NCBI GenBank assembly: GCA_028281075.1
Contig: JANQKO010000298.1
Span: 1 to 10,297 of the forward strand
DNA from: Alphaproteobacteria bacterium
GTDB taxonomy: Bacteria > Pseudomonadota > Alphaproteobacteria > GCA-2731375
Reading direction: 5' to 3'
Length of the DNA stretch: 10,297 bases
Position numbers and translations under genes: made by a program. Numbering within the stretch: position 1 is the stretch's first letter; each line of letters opens with the position of its first letter. Of the stretch, positions 1 to 6,386 are shown in pieces. The notes below the pieces were generated by a model. It made no database searches and had not been told where the DNA came from. It worked only from the letters and a program-made list of their open reading frames with translations.

Positions 1-477
1 GAGCTCGCCCCCCCAGCCCCGCACGGCCTCGCCGACCGCGGCCGCGGCCTCGGCCGTGTCCCGGCTCAACGTCCGCTCGGCGGCAATGTCGAGATTGTCG
101 GCGAAGTCGGAGAAGCGATCCCGTATCTCCTCCACCAGCAGCGCGCGCGGGTCCTCGGCGCCGCTTTCCGCGTCGGCCCCCTCGCTTTCCGCCGCGTCGG
201 CGGCCGGATTGCCGGTCTCGGCCGCCTCCCTCAGCAGGCGCTGGCGTTCGGTCTCGGACGGGCCGGCCGGTCGCGACAGACGCCCGATCAGCCTGTTGAT
301 GACGATGAAGTCGGTCTGCGCCGCCCGCGCATGGTTGATCCCCATCAGCGGTTTGTCATAGACCTCGACGGCGGACTGGCCCAGCGTCACCACCGTCTGG
401 TAACCGACACCCCCTAACAGGGCGGTTATCACCGTGACGACGACGAACCCGAGCAGGACCTTGAACCGGATCGACAC
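1..477 (-). CDS. Membrane sensor protein, chemoreceptor-like N-terminus (partial)
   Basis: This reading frame is open from a GTG at 477 to the left edge, giving 159 visible residues; the C-terminus lies outside the window. An in-frame TAG lies shortly upstream of the GTG, so the start must be at or near here; a GGGAG sequence lies about 10 bases upstream. Residues 6-28 form one hydrophobic membrane segment after a short basic N-terminus. The stretch near residues 38-60, including YDKPLMGINHARAAQTDF, resembles the start of the four-helix-bundle periplasmic sensor of methyl-accepting chemotaxis proteins and related cyclases or kinases. An Ala/Glu/Asp-rich low-complexity insert occupies about residues 85-110. 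The output domain (chemoreceptor, cyclase or kinase) cannot be seen. The gene begins 18 bases after the cupredoxin stop, so it probably shares its transcript and may sense a redox- or copper-linked signal; that role is inference. Confidence 0.72.
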   Translation of the reverse strand, partial: MSIRFKVLLGFVVVTVITALLGGVGYQTVVTLGQSAVEVYDKPLMGINHARAAQTDFIVINRLIGRLSRPAGPSETERQRLLREAAETGNPAADAAESEGADAESGAEDPRALLVEEIRDRFSDFADNLDIAAERTLSRDTAEAAAAVGEAVRGWGGEL

Positions 478-495
478 GGGCCCAGCACTCCCGTT

Positions 496-828
496 CTAGC
501 CGTTGACCTTGACGGTCATCTTCATCTTCGGATGCAGGCCACAGCGGGCCTTGAACTTGCCGGCCTTGTCGAAGCTGACGGAGATCATCTTTCCCGGCGC
601 CTGCATGCGGCCGTTGAACTTCATGCCGGGACCCTTGATCTGGATGTTGTGCTTGACCTTGTCGTCGTTCAGGAAGTCGACGCGGTCGCCGACATTGATC
701 ACGACCTCGGTTTCCGAGAACCGCTTGCCCTTCTGGCCAACGGTGACCGTCGAGGCGGCATAGCCGGCCGCCGTGCCCACGGCCAGCGAGACCACGACCG
801 CTGTCGTCAGAGTGCGTGCAAAGCTCAT
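496..828 (-). CDS. Exported cupredoxin (type 1 copper protein), amicyanin-like loop
   Basis: A 110-residue protein with a signal peptide (residues 1-25, ending AGYAA) and a single small cupredoxin domain. Candidate type 1 copper ligands are H60 in KHN, then C96, H99 and M102 in CGLHPKMKM. The Cys-x2-His-x2-Met spacing is the short loop known from amicyanin; plastocyanin and pseudoazurin use Cys-x2-His-x4-Met, and M104 is an alternative axial ligand. Such proteins carry single electrons in the periplasm. The ATG at 828 is preceded by GAGGAA at good spacing. The gene lies 59 bases downstream of a di-heme peroxidase/MauG-family gene on the same strand, so it plausibly donates electrons to that enzyme or accepts them from it. 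No methylamine dehydrogenase genes are visible, so I do not call it amicyanin. Confidence 0.88.
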   Translation of the reverse strand: MSFARTLTTAVVVSLAVGTAAGYAASTVTVGQKGKRFSETEVVINVGDRVDFLNDDKVKHNIQIKGPGMKFNGRMQAPGKMISVSFDKAGKFKARCGLHPKMKMTVKVNG

Positions 829-887
829 TGTCTGGATTCCTCGATGACTGCGCGCGGACGGCCGGCGCGGCGCGCCGCGCGGGTTGA

Positions 888-2000
888 TCAGTTCGGCAGC
901 GCCGGTATGGTCACGGGATCGTCGTCGCTGCTCAGCGTCTGCAGGAAGGCGACGAGATCTTCCTTGTCCCGCGCCGTCAGCGTCAGCGGCACGATATCGT
1001 CCGACAGGGTCGAGCGCTGGATGAAGCCGCTGGCGTAGTGATCGATCACGTCATGCAGGGACGCCAGGCTGCCGTTGTGCATGTACGGCGCCCGTTCAAC
1101 GATGTTGCGCAGGCCGGGCGTCTTGAAGGCATGCCGCAGCTCGGGCACGTCGATAACCTCGGCGCGGCCGGCATCGGCCGTGAACAGACCGATATCGTGG
1201 AAACTGTCGTCGGTGAAGTTCCAGCCGGAATGGCAGGCGACGCAGTTGGCCTTGGTGTTGAACAGAACGAAGCCGCGCGCGGCACTTTCGCTGATGGCGC
1301 TTTCGTCGCCTTCGATCCAGAGATCGAACGGCGCCTTGTTCGACACCACCGTTCGTTCATAGGTCGCGATCGCCTTGGCGATGCCGTCGGGCGTGATGCC
1401 CTCGCCCGGGAACGCCGCCTCGAACGCCGCCTGGTAGCCGGAAATCTTTTGCAGCTCCGCGATCAGGTCGTCCATCGCCTGGTTCATTTCGACATCGGCC
1501 TGGATCGGCCCCAGCGCCTGCGCCTCCAGCGTGTCGGCCCGGCCGTCCCAGAAGAAGATCTCGGACCAGGCCAGGTTCAGAATCGTCGGCGTATGCCGGC
1601 CCAGCCGGACCATGCCGTGTCCCGTGCCGGTGGGCTGCCCGTCTTCCCAGGCAAAGCTCGGGTTGTGGCAACTCGCGCAGGACAGCAGGTTCGAGCCCGA
1701 TAGCCGGGGATCGAAGAACAGCATCTTGCCCAGCCGGCTCTTGGCCTCGCTGTAAGGATTGTCTTCCGGAAACGGAATACTGTCCGGTCGGGCATATTGC
1801 CGCTGCACGGCGCTCAAATCGACGGCGACATCGTCGTTCGGCGTCAACGCCGCCGTCCGCGTCGGCCCGCCGTCCATGTGCTGAGGGGCGCGCGGCGCCT
1901 GCTGCGCGCCCGCCGGAACAACGTCGGGGATGCCGAGAAGCACAAGCGCCAAGGCCACGCCGCCGGCGGCAGGCGCTATTCGCCTTGCTTGAGAATGCAT
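888..2000 (-). CDS. Di-heme cytochrome c peroxidase / MauG-family protein
   Basis: A 370-residue exported protein when read from the ATG at 2000, which has GAGG about 9 bases upstream and leads straight into a signal peptide (residues 1-33, ending PAGAQQA). In-frame ATGs at 2015 and 2051 would place extra residues ahead of that signal. Two CxxCH heme c sites are present: C108-A-S-C-H112 and C253-V-A-C-H257. The motif FFWDGRADTLEAQALGPI (about 149-166) and APYMHNGSL (about 304-312) are typical of bacterial di-heme peroxidases. M307 matches the distal methionine of the high-potential heme; MauG has Tyr there. This favours a hydrogen peroxide-reducing peroxidase over a MauG-type cofactor-maturing enzyme. 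It is the first gene of a minus-strand cluster with the cupredoxin and the membrane sensor. The physiological electron donor is not shown; the cupredoxin is the obvious candidate. Confidence 0.9.
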   Translation of the reverse strand: MHSQARRIAPAAGGVALALVLLGIPDVVPAGAQQAPRAPQHMDGGPTRTAALTPNDDVAVDLSAVQRQYARPDSIPFPEDNPYSEAKSRLGKMLFFDPRLSGSNLLSCASCHNPSFAWEDGQPTGTGHGMVRLGRHTPTILNLAWSEIFFWDGRADTLEAQALGPIQADVEMNQAMDDLIAELQKISGYQAAFEAAFPGEGITPDGIAKAIATYERTVVSNKAPFDLWIEGDESAISESAARGFVLFNTKANCVACHSGWNFTDDSFHDIGLFTADAGRAEVIDVPELRHAFKTPGLRNIVERAPYMHNGSLASLHDVIDHYASGFIQRSTLSDDIVPLTLTARDKEDLVAFLQTLSSDDDPVTIPALPN

Positions 2001-2153
2001 CACGAGGGTCCTCATCGACCAGAAGGCTTCGACCGACGCCGCGAACATCAACGGTCGACCCCCGTGTAACAGACTCCCGTTCGCGTCTATCGCCTCGTGT
2101 AGTAGGGATAATTCGATAAGAAGACCTTAACCCGCCTTTCTCCCCGGCCTCGA

Positions 2154-3845
2154 TCAGGCCGCCCGTCCACCGCGCAGCAGACGGCCCGGCAACGCGCCGG
2201 CCGGATCGACCGTATCTTCTCCGCCCTGCCGGATCACCGTGCCGTTGACGATCACGGCGGCGATGCCGCTGGCCGCCGACACCAGGCGGTCGGCGCCGGC
2301 CGGAAAGTCGTGCACGCGCTGCAGGCCGCCGGCCCCGACCGTTTCCGGGTCGAACACGACGATATCGGCGGCCAGGCCCTCGGCCAGACGGCCCCGATCG
2401 CCGATGCCGAACAGGTCGGCCGGCTCGGTGGTCAGCTTGGCCACGGCCGTCTCGGTGCTCATGGCCCGCCTGTCGCGCACCCAGTGGCCCAGCAGGTGGG
2501 TGGCATAGCAGGCATCACAAAGCTGGCTCGCGTGCGCGCCGGCGTCCGACAGCGCCACCACCGTGTTCTCGTCCAGCAGCAGTTCCTCGACCTCGGCCTC
2601 GTCGTTGTTCAGGATCGCGAAGCGGAAGCGCGCGCCGAAACCGGTCTCCAGGCTGAGGTCCAGCGCCAGTTCGGAGGCGTTCACGCCGCGCTCGGCCGCG
2701 ACCTCAGCCAGCGGCCGTTCTTCCAGCGACCGGTCCGACGGCGACAGCGAGATCACCGCCCGCTCGGCCCAGCCGGCCAGCGGCGTCCTGGCGCCGGTTG
2801 CCACGTCCTCGCGGAAAGCGCGGCGGAACTCGGCGTCGGCATAGATCGCCCGCCGCCCGTCGCGGTCCGTCTTCATGGTCGGCGCGAACAGCGGCCGCAT
2901 CTCGAACGGAAACGGCTCGTCGAAATCGAAGTCGAACATCAGCGGCCGGCAGGCAACCTGCGGCACGATGCGCAGGCCCTGCTCGACGCAGGCCCGGGTC
3001 CGGTCGAGATGCTTGCGGTGCGAGCCGGGACCGGACAGGCCGGACAGCAGCGCCGTCCAGGTGATCGGCACGCCATGCGTCTTGGCCAGCGCGATGAACT
3101 CGTCATGCAGCAGGCTGCGGCCGATGGTGGCCTGCATGATGCCCCGGCCGCGCGCCGCCATGGCGCCGACCAGCGCGTCGATCTCCTCGAACGGCGCCAG
3201 GCGGCTCGGTACCGGGTTGCCGTCATAGCCGTGATGCGTCGCCGCGTGCGAGGTGGCGAAGCCGAGCGCGCCGGCGTCCATGGCCTCGGCGACGATCGCC
3301 CGCATGGCCTCGATCTCCGCCGCGCTCGCCGCCGACCGGGTAACTGCGTCGGCGCCCATCACGTAGGTGCGGATCGGCGTATGGCCGGCCAGCACGCCGA
3401 CATTGACCGCCATGCCCCGGCGTTCCAGCGCGTCCAGGTATTCGGGAAAGGTCTCGAACGGCCAGTCGTGGCCAAGGCCAGCCTCCAGCGCCGCCAGGCT
3501 CATGCCCTCGACCTTCTCCAGCGTGCGCAGGATCATGTTGCGGTGCGCCGCGCGCGTGGGTGCGACGCCGAAGCCGCAATTGCCCATCACCACGGTGGTG
3601 ACGCCGTGCCAGGGCGAGATCGTCAGCATGCGGTCCCAGAGGATCTGGGCATCGTAGTGCGTGTGGATGTCGACGAAGCCGGGCGCCACCACCAGGCCGG
3701 TCGCGTCCAGCGTCCGTTCGGCGTCGATCGGCGCCGCGCCGACGGCGACGATCCTGCCGTCGTGAATGCCGATATCCCCGGCATGGCCGGGCTTGCCCGT
3801 GCCGTCGACGATGGTCCCGCCGGTGATCTTCAAATCGTAATGCAT
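2154..3845 (-). CDS. N-acyl-D-amino-acid deacylase-type amidohydrolase
   Basis: A 563-residue protein of the D-aminoacylase / amidohydrolase family 3 group (metal-dependent hydrolases acting on N-acyl-D-amino acids or related amides). The start at ATG 3845 puts the usual MHYDLKITGGTIVDGTG opening at residue 1; a TTG at 3866 would add seven residues. Visible motifs are H61-T-H63-x-D65 (HxH metal site), VVMGNCGFG with C90 (position of the metal-bridging Cys in D-aminoacylase), a His-rich loop TSHAATHHGYDGNPVPSR (about 198-215), the LSDAGAH motif with D434, and the C-terminal composite-domain signature LAADIVVFDP (491-500). No signal peptide is seen, so it is probably cytoplasmic. The substrate cannot be fixed from sequence. 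It follows the deacetylase-family gene on the same strand, and such pairs suggest turnover of acylated amides; that is inference. The stop overlaps a short hairpin-like repeat without a T run. Confidence 0.88.
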   Translation of the reverse strand: MHYDLKITGGTIVDGTGKPGHAGDIGIHDGRIVAVGAAPIDAERTLDATGLVVAPGFVDIHTHYDAQILWDRMLTISPWHGVTTVVMGNCGFGVAPTRAAHRNMILRTLEKVEGMSLAALEAGLGHDWPFETFPEYLDALERRGMAVNVGVLAGHTPIRTYVMGADAVTRSAASAAEIEAMRAIVAEAMDAGALGFATSHAATHHGYDGNPVPSRLAPFEEIDALVGAMAARGRGIMQATIGRSLLHDEFIALAKTHGVPITWTALLSGLSGPGSHRKHLDRTRACVEQGLRIVPQVACRPLMFDFDFDEPFPFEMRPLFAPTMKTDRDGRRAIYADAEFRRAFREDVATGARTPLAGWAERAVISLSPSDRSLEERPLAEVAAERGVNASELALDLSLETGFGARFRFAILNNDEAEVEELLLDENTVVALSDAGAHASQLCDACYATHLLGHWVRDRRAMSTETAVAKLTTEPADLFGIGDRGRLAEGLAADIVVFDPETVGAGGLQRVHDFPAGADRLVSAASGIAAVIVNGTVIRQGGEDTVDPAGALPGRLLRGGRAA

Positions 3846-4007
3846 GCTACTACCCCGTCCACTCAAAGTCCGCCTTGAAACTAATGGTTTGGTTTCGATT
3901 GGCTACCCCCTCATTTCGCAACTCGCGCGGAAGCCAGAGGGTCGAACGCATACGTTCAACGGCGAGGGCGTTGTGAGGTGGCCCGGCGATGTGCGGGTCC
4001 GCGAAGG
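3846..4007. promoter_or_regulatory. Spacer with a small palindrome upstream of the amidohydrolase
   Basis: This 162-base gap lies between the shifted-frame end of the deacetylase (4008) and the amidohydrolase start (3845). It has no convincing gene. It is noticeably less GC-rich than its flanks near 3875-3925 and contains an imperfect operator-like palindrome at 3878-3890 (AAACTAATGGTTT, arms AAAC/GTTT), about 33 bases upstream of the amidohydrolase ATG. A promoter or operator here would allow the amidohydrolase to be expressed separately from the deacetylase. No clear -35/-10 pair can be assigned. Confidence 0.3.
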
Positions 4008-4076
4008 TCAGCCGCCGGGCACCGTGCCGGCCGGCAGGGCCTCGATATGCGCGCAGATATCACGCGGCCGGGTCAG
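4008..4076 (-). other. Out-of-frame C-terminal tail of the deacetylase
   Basis: Read in a shifted frame, the bases beginning at the deacetylase stop encode LTRPRDICAHIEALPAGTVP and two Gly, then TGA at 4008-4010. PuuE-like deacetylases normally finish with a Trp followed by a TRPxDI-type segment, and the in-frame product stops right at that Trp (ERIWG). This tail is therefore most likely the lost natural C-terminus. A single base gained in the G run at 4077-4080 (complement strand), or a net loss of two bases, would rejoin the frames. It could be a true mutation or a homopolymer sequencing error. Confidence 0.7.
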
Positions 4077-4900
4077 CCCCAGATCCGCTCGCGCCGGTCG
4101 GCGATGTATTGCAACGCCCGGCGCAGATGCTTCAACCGGAACGGCTGGCCGACCACGAAGGTGTGCAGCGAGATACCGTAGACCAGCGGCTGTCGCGCCG
4201 ACTGCGCCAGCATCTCGTCGAAGTTATCGGTGATCATGTCGGCGAATTCGGCCGGCGTGCGACGCAGCCAGACGATGGCCCGGTTGTCGTTGATCTCGAC
4301 GGGATAGGGCATCGCCAGGATCGGCCCGGCCCGCGTCGACAGCCAGATCGGCTGATCGTCGCAGGCCCAGTCCATGACATAGCGGTAGCCCGCCTCCTTC
4401 AGCAGGTCCAGGGTGACGTCGCTCTCCGACAGCCAGGGGCTCATCCAGCCGACGGGCCTGGCGCCCTCGTGCGTCTCGATCGCCGCCGTCGACCGGGCGA
4501 TGACATCGGCCTCGAACGCGGCGCGCATCCGGCCCTGCTCTTCCGAGTTGGTCAGGCCGTGGCCGACGATCTCGTCGCCGCGCGCGCGCAGCGCCCCGGC
4601 GATGTCGGGACAATGTTCGTAGATCTCGGCGTTCAGTTGCGCCTCGATCGGCAGGTCGAGCTCGTCGAACAGCTCCAGCAGCCGCCAGAACCCGACCCGG
4701 TTGCCGTAGTCGCGCCAGGCATAGACGCTGTGGCTCTGCGCCTGGTCGGGCGGCGCGATCGCCGCGCCCTTGCCGTAGCCGAACCCGAACTGCTCGACAT
4801 TGAGGGCGATATAGACGGCCAGGCGTTTTCCGTCCGGCCATTCATAGTCCGGCCGCTTGGTGATCGCCGAAAATTCATAGCGGCCATGGGTCGGCAGCAT
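4073..4900 (-). CDS. PuuE-like polysaccharide deacetylase-family protein, C-terminus frameshifted
   Basis: A NodB-fold hydrolase of the polysaccharide deacetylase superfamily, 275 residues as it stands. The start at ATG 4900 is set by a strong GGGAGG seven bases upstream; the frame is open further 5' but runs through a palindromic repeat. Motifs match the PuuE-like branch rather than classical chitin deacetylases: IALNVEQF (31-38) replaces TFDDG, VGHGLTNSEEQG (112-123) carries only one His of the usual pair, GWMSPWLSES (151-160) is motif 3, and SLHTFVVGQPFRLKHLRRAL (244-263) is the conserved C-terminal motif with H246. PuuE itself is described as a metal-independent allantoinase, so a ureide or amide substrate is possible, but the substrate is not determined. 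There is no signal peptide, so it is probably cytoplasmic. The protein ends abruptly at ERIWG, where the next frame continues the family's usual tail for 22 residues; see the entry at 4008-4076. Confidence 0.85.
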   Translation of the reverse strand: MLPTHGRYEFSAITKRPDYEWPDGKRLAVYIALNVEQFGFGYGKGAAIAPPDQAQSHSVYAWRDYGNRVGFWRLLELFDELDLPIEAQLNAEIYEHCPDIAGALRARGDEIVGHGLTNSEEQGRMRAAFEADVIARSTAAIETHEGARPVGWMSPWLSESDVTLDLLKEAGYRYVMDWACDDQPIWLSTRAGPILAMPYPVEINDNRAIVWLRRTPAEFADMITDNFDEMLAQSARQPLVYGISLHTFVVGQPFRLKHLRRALQYIADRRERIWG

Positions 4901-4936
4901 CGCTTTCCTCCCGGTTTCATCGCGGGCCGTGAAGAT

Positions 4937-5066
4937 CGTTTGAAAATGGGCCTGCCGGCCCATTTTGTGGCCTTGCCGGCTCGCTCCCCCACCCGGCCAC
5001 CCAACGAGAATATCCTGAATTGGATGGCCGGGTGGGGGAGCGGGCCGGCAAGGCCATTCACAAACA
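4937..5066. repeat. Palindromic intergenic element, copy 1
   Basis: A long imperfect palindrome. The arms at 4968-5004 and 5020-5056 pair at 35 of 37 positions, enclosing a 15-base loop CGAGAATATCCTGAA (5005-5019). The outer ends also mirror each other: CGTTTGAAAATG (4937-4948) against CATTCACAAACA (5055-5066), 9 of 12 complementary. The left side additionally holds a perfect nested hairpin, AAAATGGGCC / GGCCCATTTT (4943-4952 and 4957-4966). The second copy at the right edge of the window shares the end, the arms and the loop in the same orientation. The element lies between divergent genes, so it is unlikely to be a simple terminator. It fits a REP/MITE-like dispersed element with no coding capacity; I do not recognise the family. 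Confidence 0.85.
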
Positions 5067-5183
5067 ATCCGTGACAGCCGGTCCCCCAATCGACACGGCT
5101 TCGACACACCAAAATCGCCGGCCGCCCCCTACATCTGAACCGCCGTCGTTGATCGAACCGCCGACCTGACGAAAGGGGCCGTC
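5067..5183 (+). promoter_or_regulatory. Leader region of the MlaC-family gene
   Basis: This region between palindromic element copy 1 and the MlaC-family start has no open gene that looks real. It must contain the promoter for the plus-strand gene, but no clear -35/-10 pair can be named. The purine-rich GAAAGGGG just upstream of the TTG at 5184 serves as the ribosome binding site and decides that unusual start. Confidence 0.4.
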
Positions 5184-5834
5184 TTGAACGCTCGAACAGC
5201 CGAAAACGCCAATCGCACCCGACAGCTTACCCCGACCGTCCTGTCGGTGGGACTCCTGCTCTGGCTGATCGCGGCCGGCCCGGCGCCCGCGACCGTGCCG
5301 GGCGGCGCGGCCTTTATCCAGCAACTCGGACAACAGGTCATCACCGTGCTGCGGGCGTCCGGCGGCCAGCGGGACGCCGGCATCGCGCGGTTCGAGACGC
5401 TGTTCGCCGACAGTTTCGACGTGCCGTTCATCGCCCGCGCGGCGCTCGGCCGCCATGCCCGCACGCTCGACGCCCCCCAGACACGGGCTTACCGGGCCGC
5501 CTTCCGCGACTATGTCGTCAGCTTCTATGCCACGAAGTTCGCCGGATACGCCGGACAGGAATTCATCGTCACCGGCGAGAAGCAGGTCGACGAGAAAACC
5601 AGCCTCGTCGCCGCCCAGCTTCGCGGCGACGGTGGCAAGGTGATGCAACTGGGCTTCGTCGTGCACCGCAGCGTCGGCGGCGATCTGAAGATCATCGACG
5701 TGGCGGTCGAAGGCGTCAGCCTGCTGGTCGTCAAGCGGTCCGAATTCGCCTCGGTCATCGGCCGGCGGGGCCCGGCCGCCCTGACCGCGCTGCTGCGCCG
5801 AAAGACGGCCGAGCTTCGATCCGCCGGTTCCTGA
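5184..5834 (+). CDS. MlaC/Ttg2D-family exported phospholipid-binding protein
   Basis: A 216-residue protein with a signal-like hydrophobic segment (residues 17-37, ending AGPAPA) followed by the MlaC / Tol_Tol_Ttg2 domain (about 43-200). Recognisable family features are FADSFDVPFIARAALGRHAR, an FRDYVVSFYATKFAGYAG-like helix, and near the end IIDVAVEGVSLLVVKRSEFA, closely matching the usual IxDVxxEGVSxxxxxRSEFxS signature. MlaC carries phospholipids between outer-membrane and inner-membrane complexes to maintain outer-membrane lipid asymmetry. The start is a TTG preceded by GAAAGGGG; there is no in-frame ATG before the signal segment. None of the partner genes mlaA, B, D, E or F is visible nearby, so this is a stand-alone copy whose partner system is unknown. 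It is convergent with the His-rich gene, 35 bases away. Confidence 0.9.
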   Translation: MNARTAENANRTRQLTPTVLSVGLLLWLIAAGPAPATVPGGAAFIQQLGQQVITVLRASGGQRDAGIARFETLFADSFDVPFIARAALGRHARTLDAPQTRAYRAAFRDYVVSFYATKFAGYAGQEFIVTGEKQVDEKTSLVAAQLRGDGGKVMQLGFVVHRSVGGDLKIIDVAVEGVSLLVVKRSEFASVIGRRGPAALTALLRRKTAELRSAGS

Positions 5835-5869
5835 CCGCCGGCGCGCGACGCGGACCGTGAGGGGGTGCG

Positions 5870-6325
5870 CTAGCGACGGCCGCGCCGCGCGATGATGACA
5901 CCGGTATAGGCGTCGACGATCAGTCTGACCGGCCGGCGGTGGCGGTCATAGGCATGGACCCGGTAGTGGCCGTCATGCAGGCGGACGCGTTCGAAGCCGT
6001 GATAGTGGTGGCGGCGCAGTTGGCGCAGCAGGCGCGGGATTGGCACCGGCCGGTAGGCGCGTTCATAGCGCCAGGCGCGATGGCCGTAGCCATATCGCGG
6101 CCAGCGATGGCGATGCCCATGGTACGGCCAGTGATGATGCAGGTGGCGCTTCCAGTGCTTCTTCCAGCGCTTTTTCCAGTGGCGTTTGTGGCGGTGCTTC
6201 CCGGGCGTGACGTGATGGATCTCGTGATAACCATGCGTCTGCTTATGGCGGTGTCCGTCCGCGACCGCCGCACCCGCCGTTGACAGCAGGACCGCCGTGA
6301 CGGCCAGCAGAATGAGCTTTTTCAT
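5870..6325 (-). CDS. His/Arg/Trp-rich exported protein with C-terminal PepSY-like domain
   Basis: A 151-residue protein with a clear signal peptide (residues 1-23, cleavage after AVA). The mature N-terminal half is extremely basic low complexity: by my count the whole protein has 25 His and no Cys, with Trp at 50, 54 and 58 in a Lys/Arg/His background (about 44-66). Residues about 93-150 (PIPRLLRQL, then VRLIVDAYTGVIIARR) resemble the PepSY-like fold and align with the C-terminal part of the divergent PepSY gene starting at 6449. The ATG is preceded by an excellent AAGGAGGAG. PepSY-like proteins are commonly encoded beside PhoPQ-type systems and are thought to modulate envelope signalling or proteases. 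The His clusters could bind metal; that is inference. Its upstream region contains reversed half-sites of the 11-bp-phased array, pointing to control by the adjacent response regulator. Confidence 0.85.
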   Translation of the reverse strand: MKKLILLAVTAVLLSTAGAAVADGHRHKQTHGYHEIHHVTPGKHRHKRHWKKRWKKHWKRHLHHHWPYHGHRHRWPRYGYGHRAWRYERAYRPVPIPRLLRQLRRHHYHGFERVRLHDGHYRVHAYDRHRRPVRLIVDAYTGVIIARRGRR

Positions 6326-6386
6326 CGGATCTCCTCCTTGCGACGCGACATTCCGTCGAGTCGCCGCCCATCCTGCCGACCGGCGC

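Noticed and set aside
1..477. Plus-strand open frame at the left end (Ser/Ala-rich)
   Set aside because: It is antisense to the minus-strand sensor frame, which has a membrane segment and a chemoreceptor-like pattern and stays open to the edge.
2107..2119. Direct repeat GATAA-TTC-GATAA upstream of the peroxidase gene as an FNR-type or other operator
   Set aside because: It is a direct, not inverted, repeat and does not match the FNR pattern TTGAT-N4-ATCAA. A single occurrence in an AT-rich patch is weak evidence.
2145..2161. Hairpin CGGCCT-loop-AGGCCG at the amidohydrolase stop as a terminator
   Set aside because: The stem is only six bases and no T run follows on the minus strand, so there is too little for a rho-independent terminator call.
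2310..3878. Long plus-strand open frame opposite the amidohydrolase gene
   Set aside because: It is the antisense shadow of a gene with clear family motifs. The translation is Arg/Gly/His/Ala-rich without any domain pattern.
3989..5074. Long plus-strand open frame opposite the deacetylase gene
   Set aside because: It is an antisense shadow in GC-rich DNA. It also runs into the palindromic repeat and lacks recognisable motifs.
4901..5107. N-terminal extension of the deacetylase frame
   Set aside because: It translates the palindromic repeat and has no family similarity. The ATG at 4900 has a strong ribosome binding site and begins at the conserved N-terminus.
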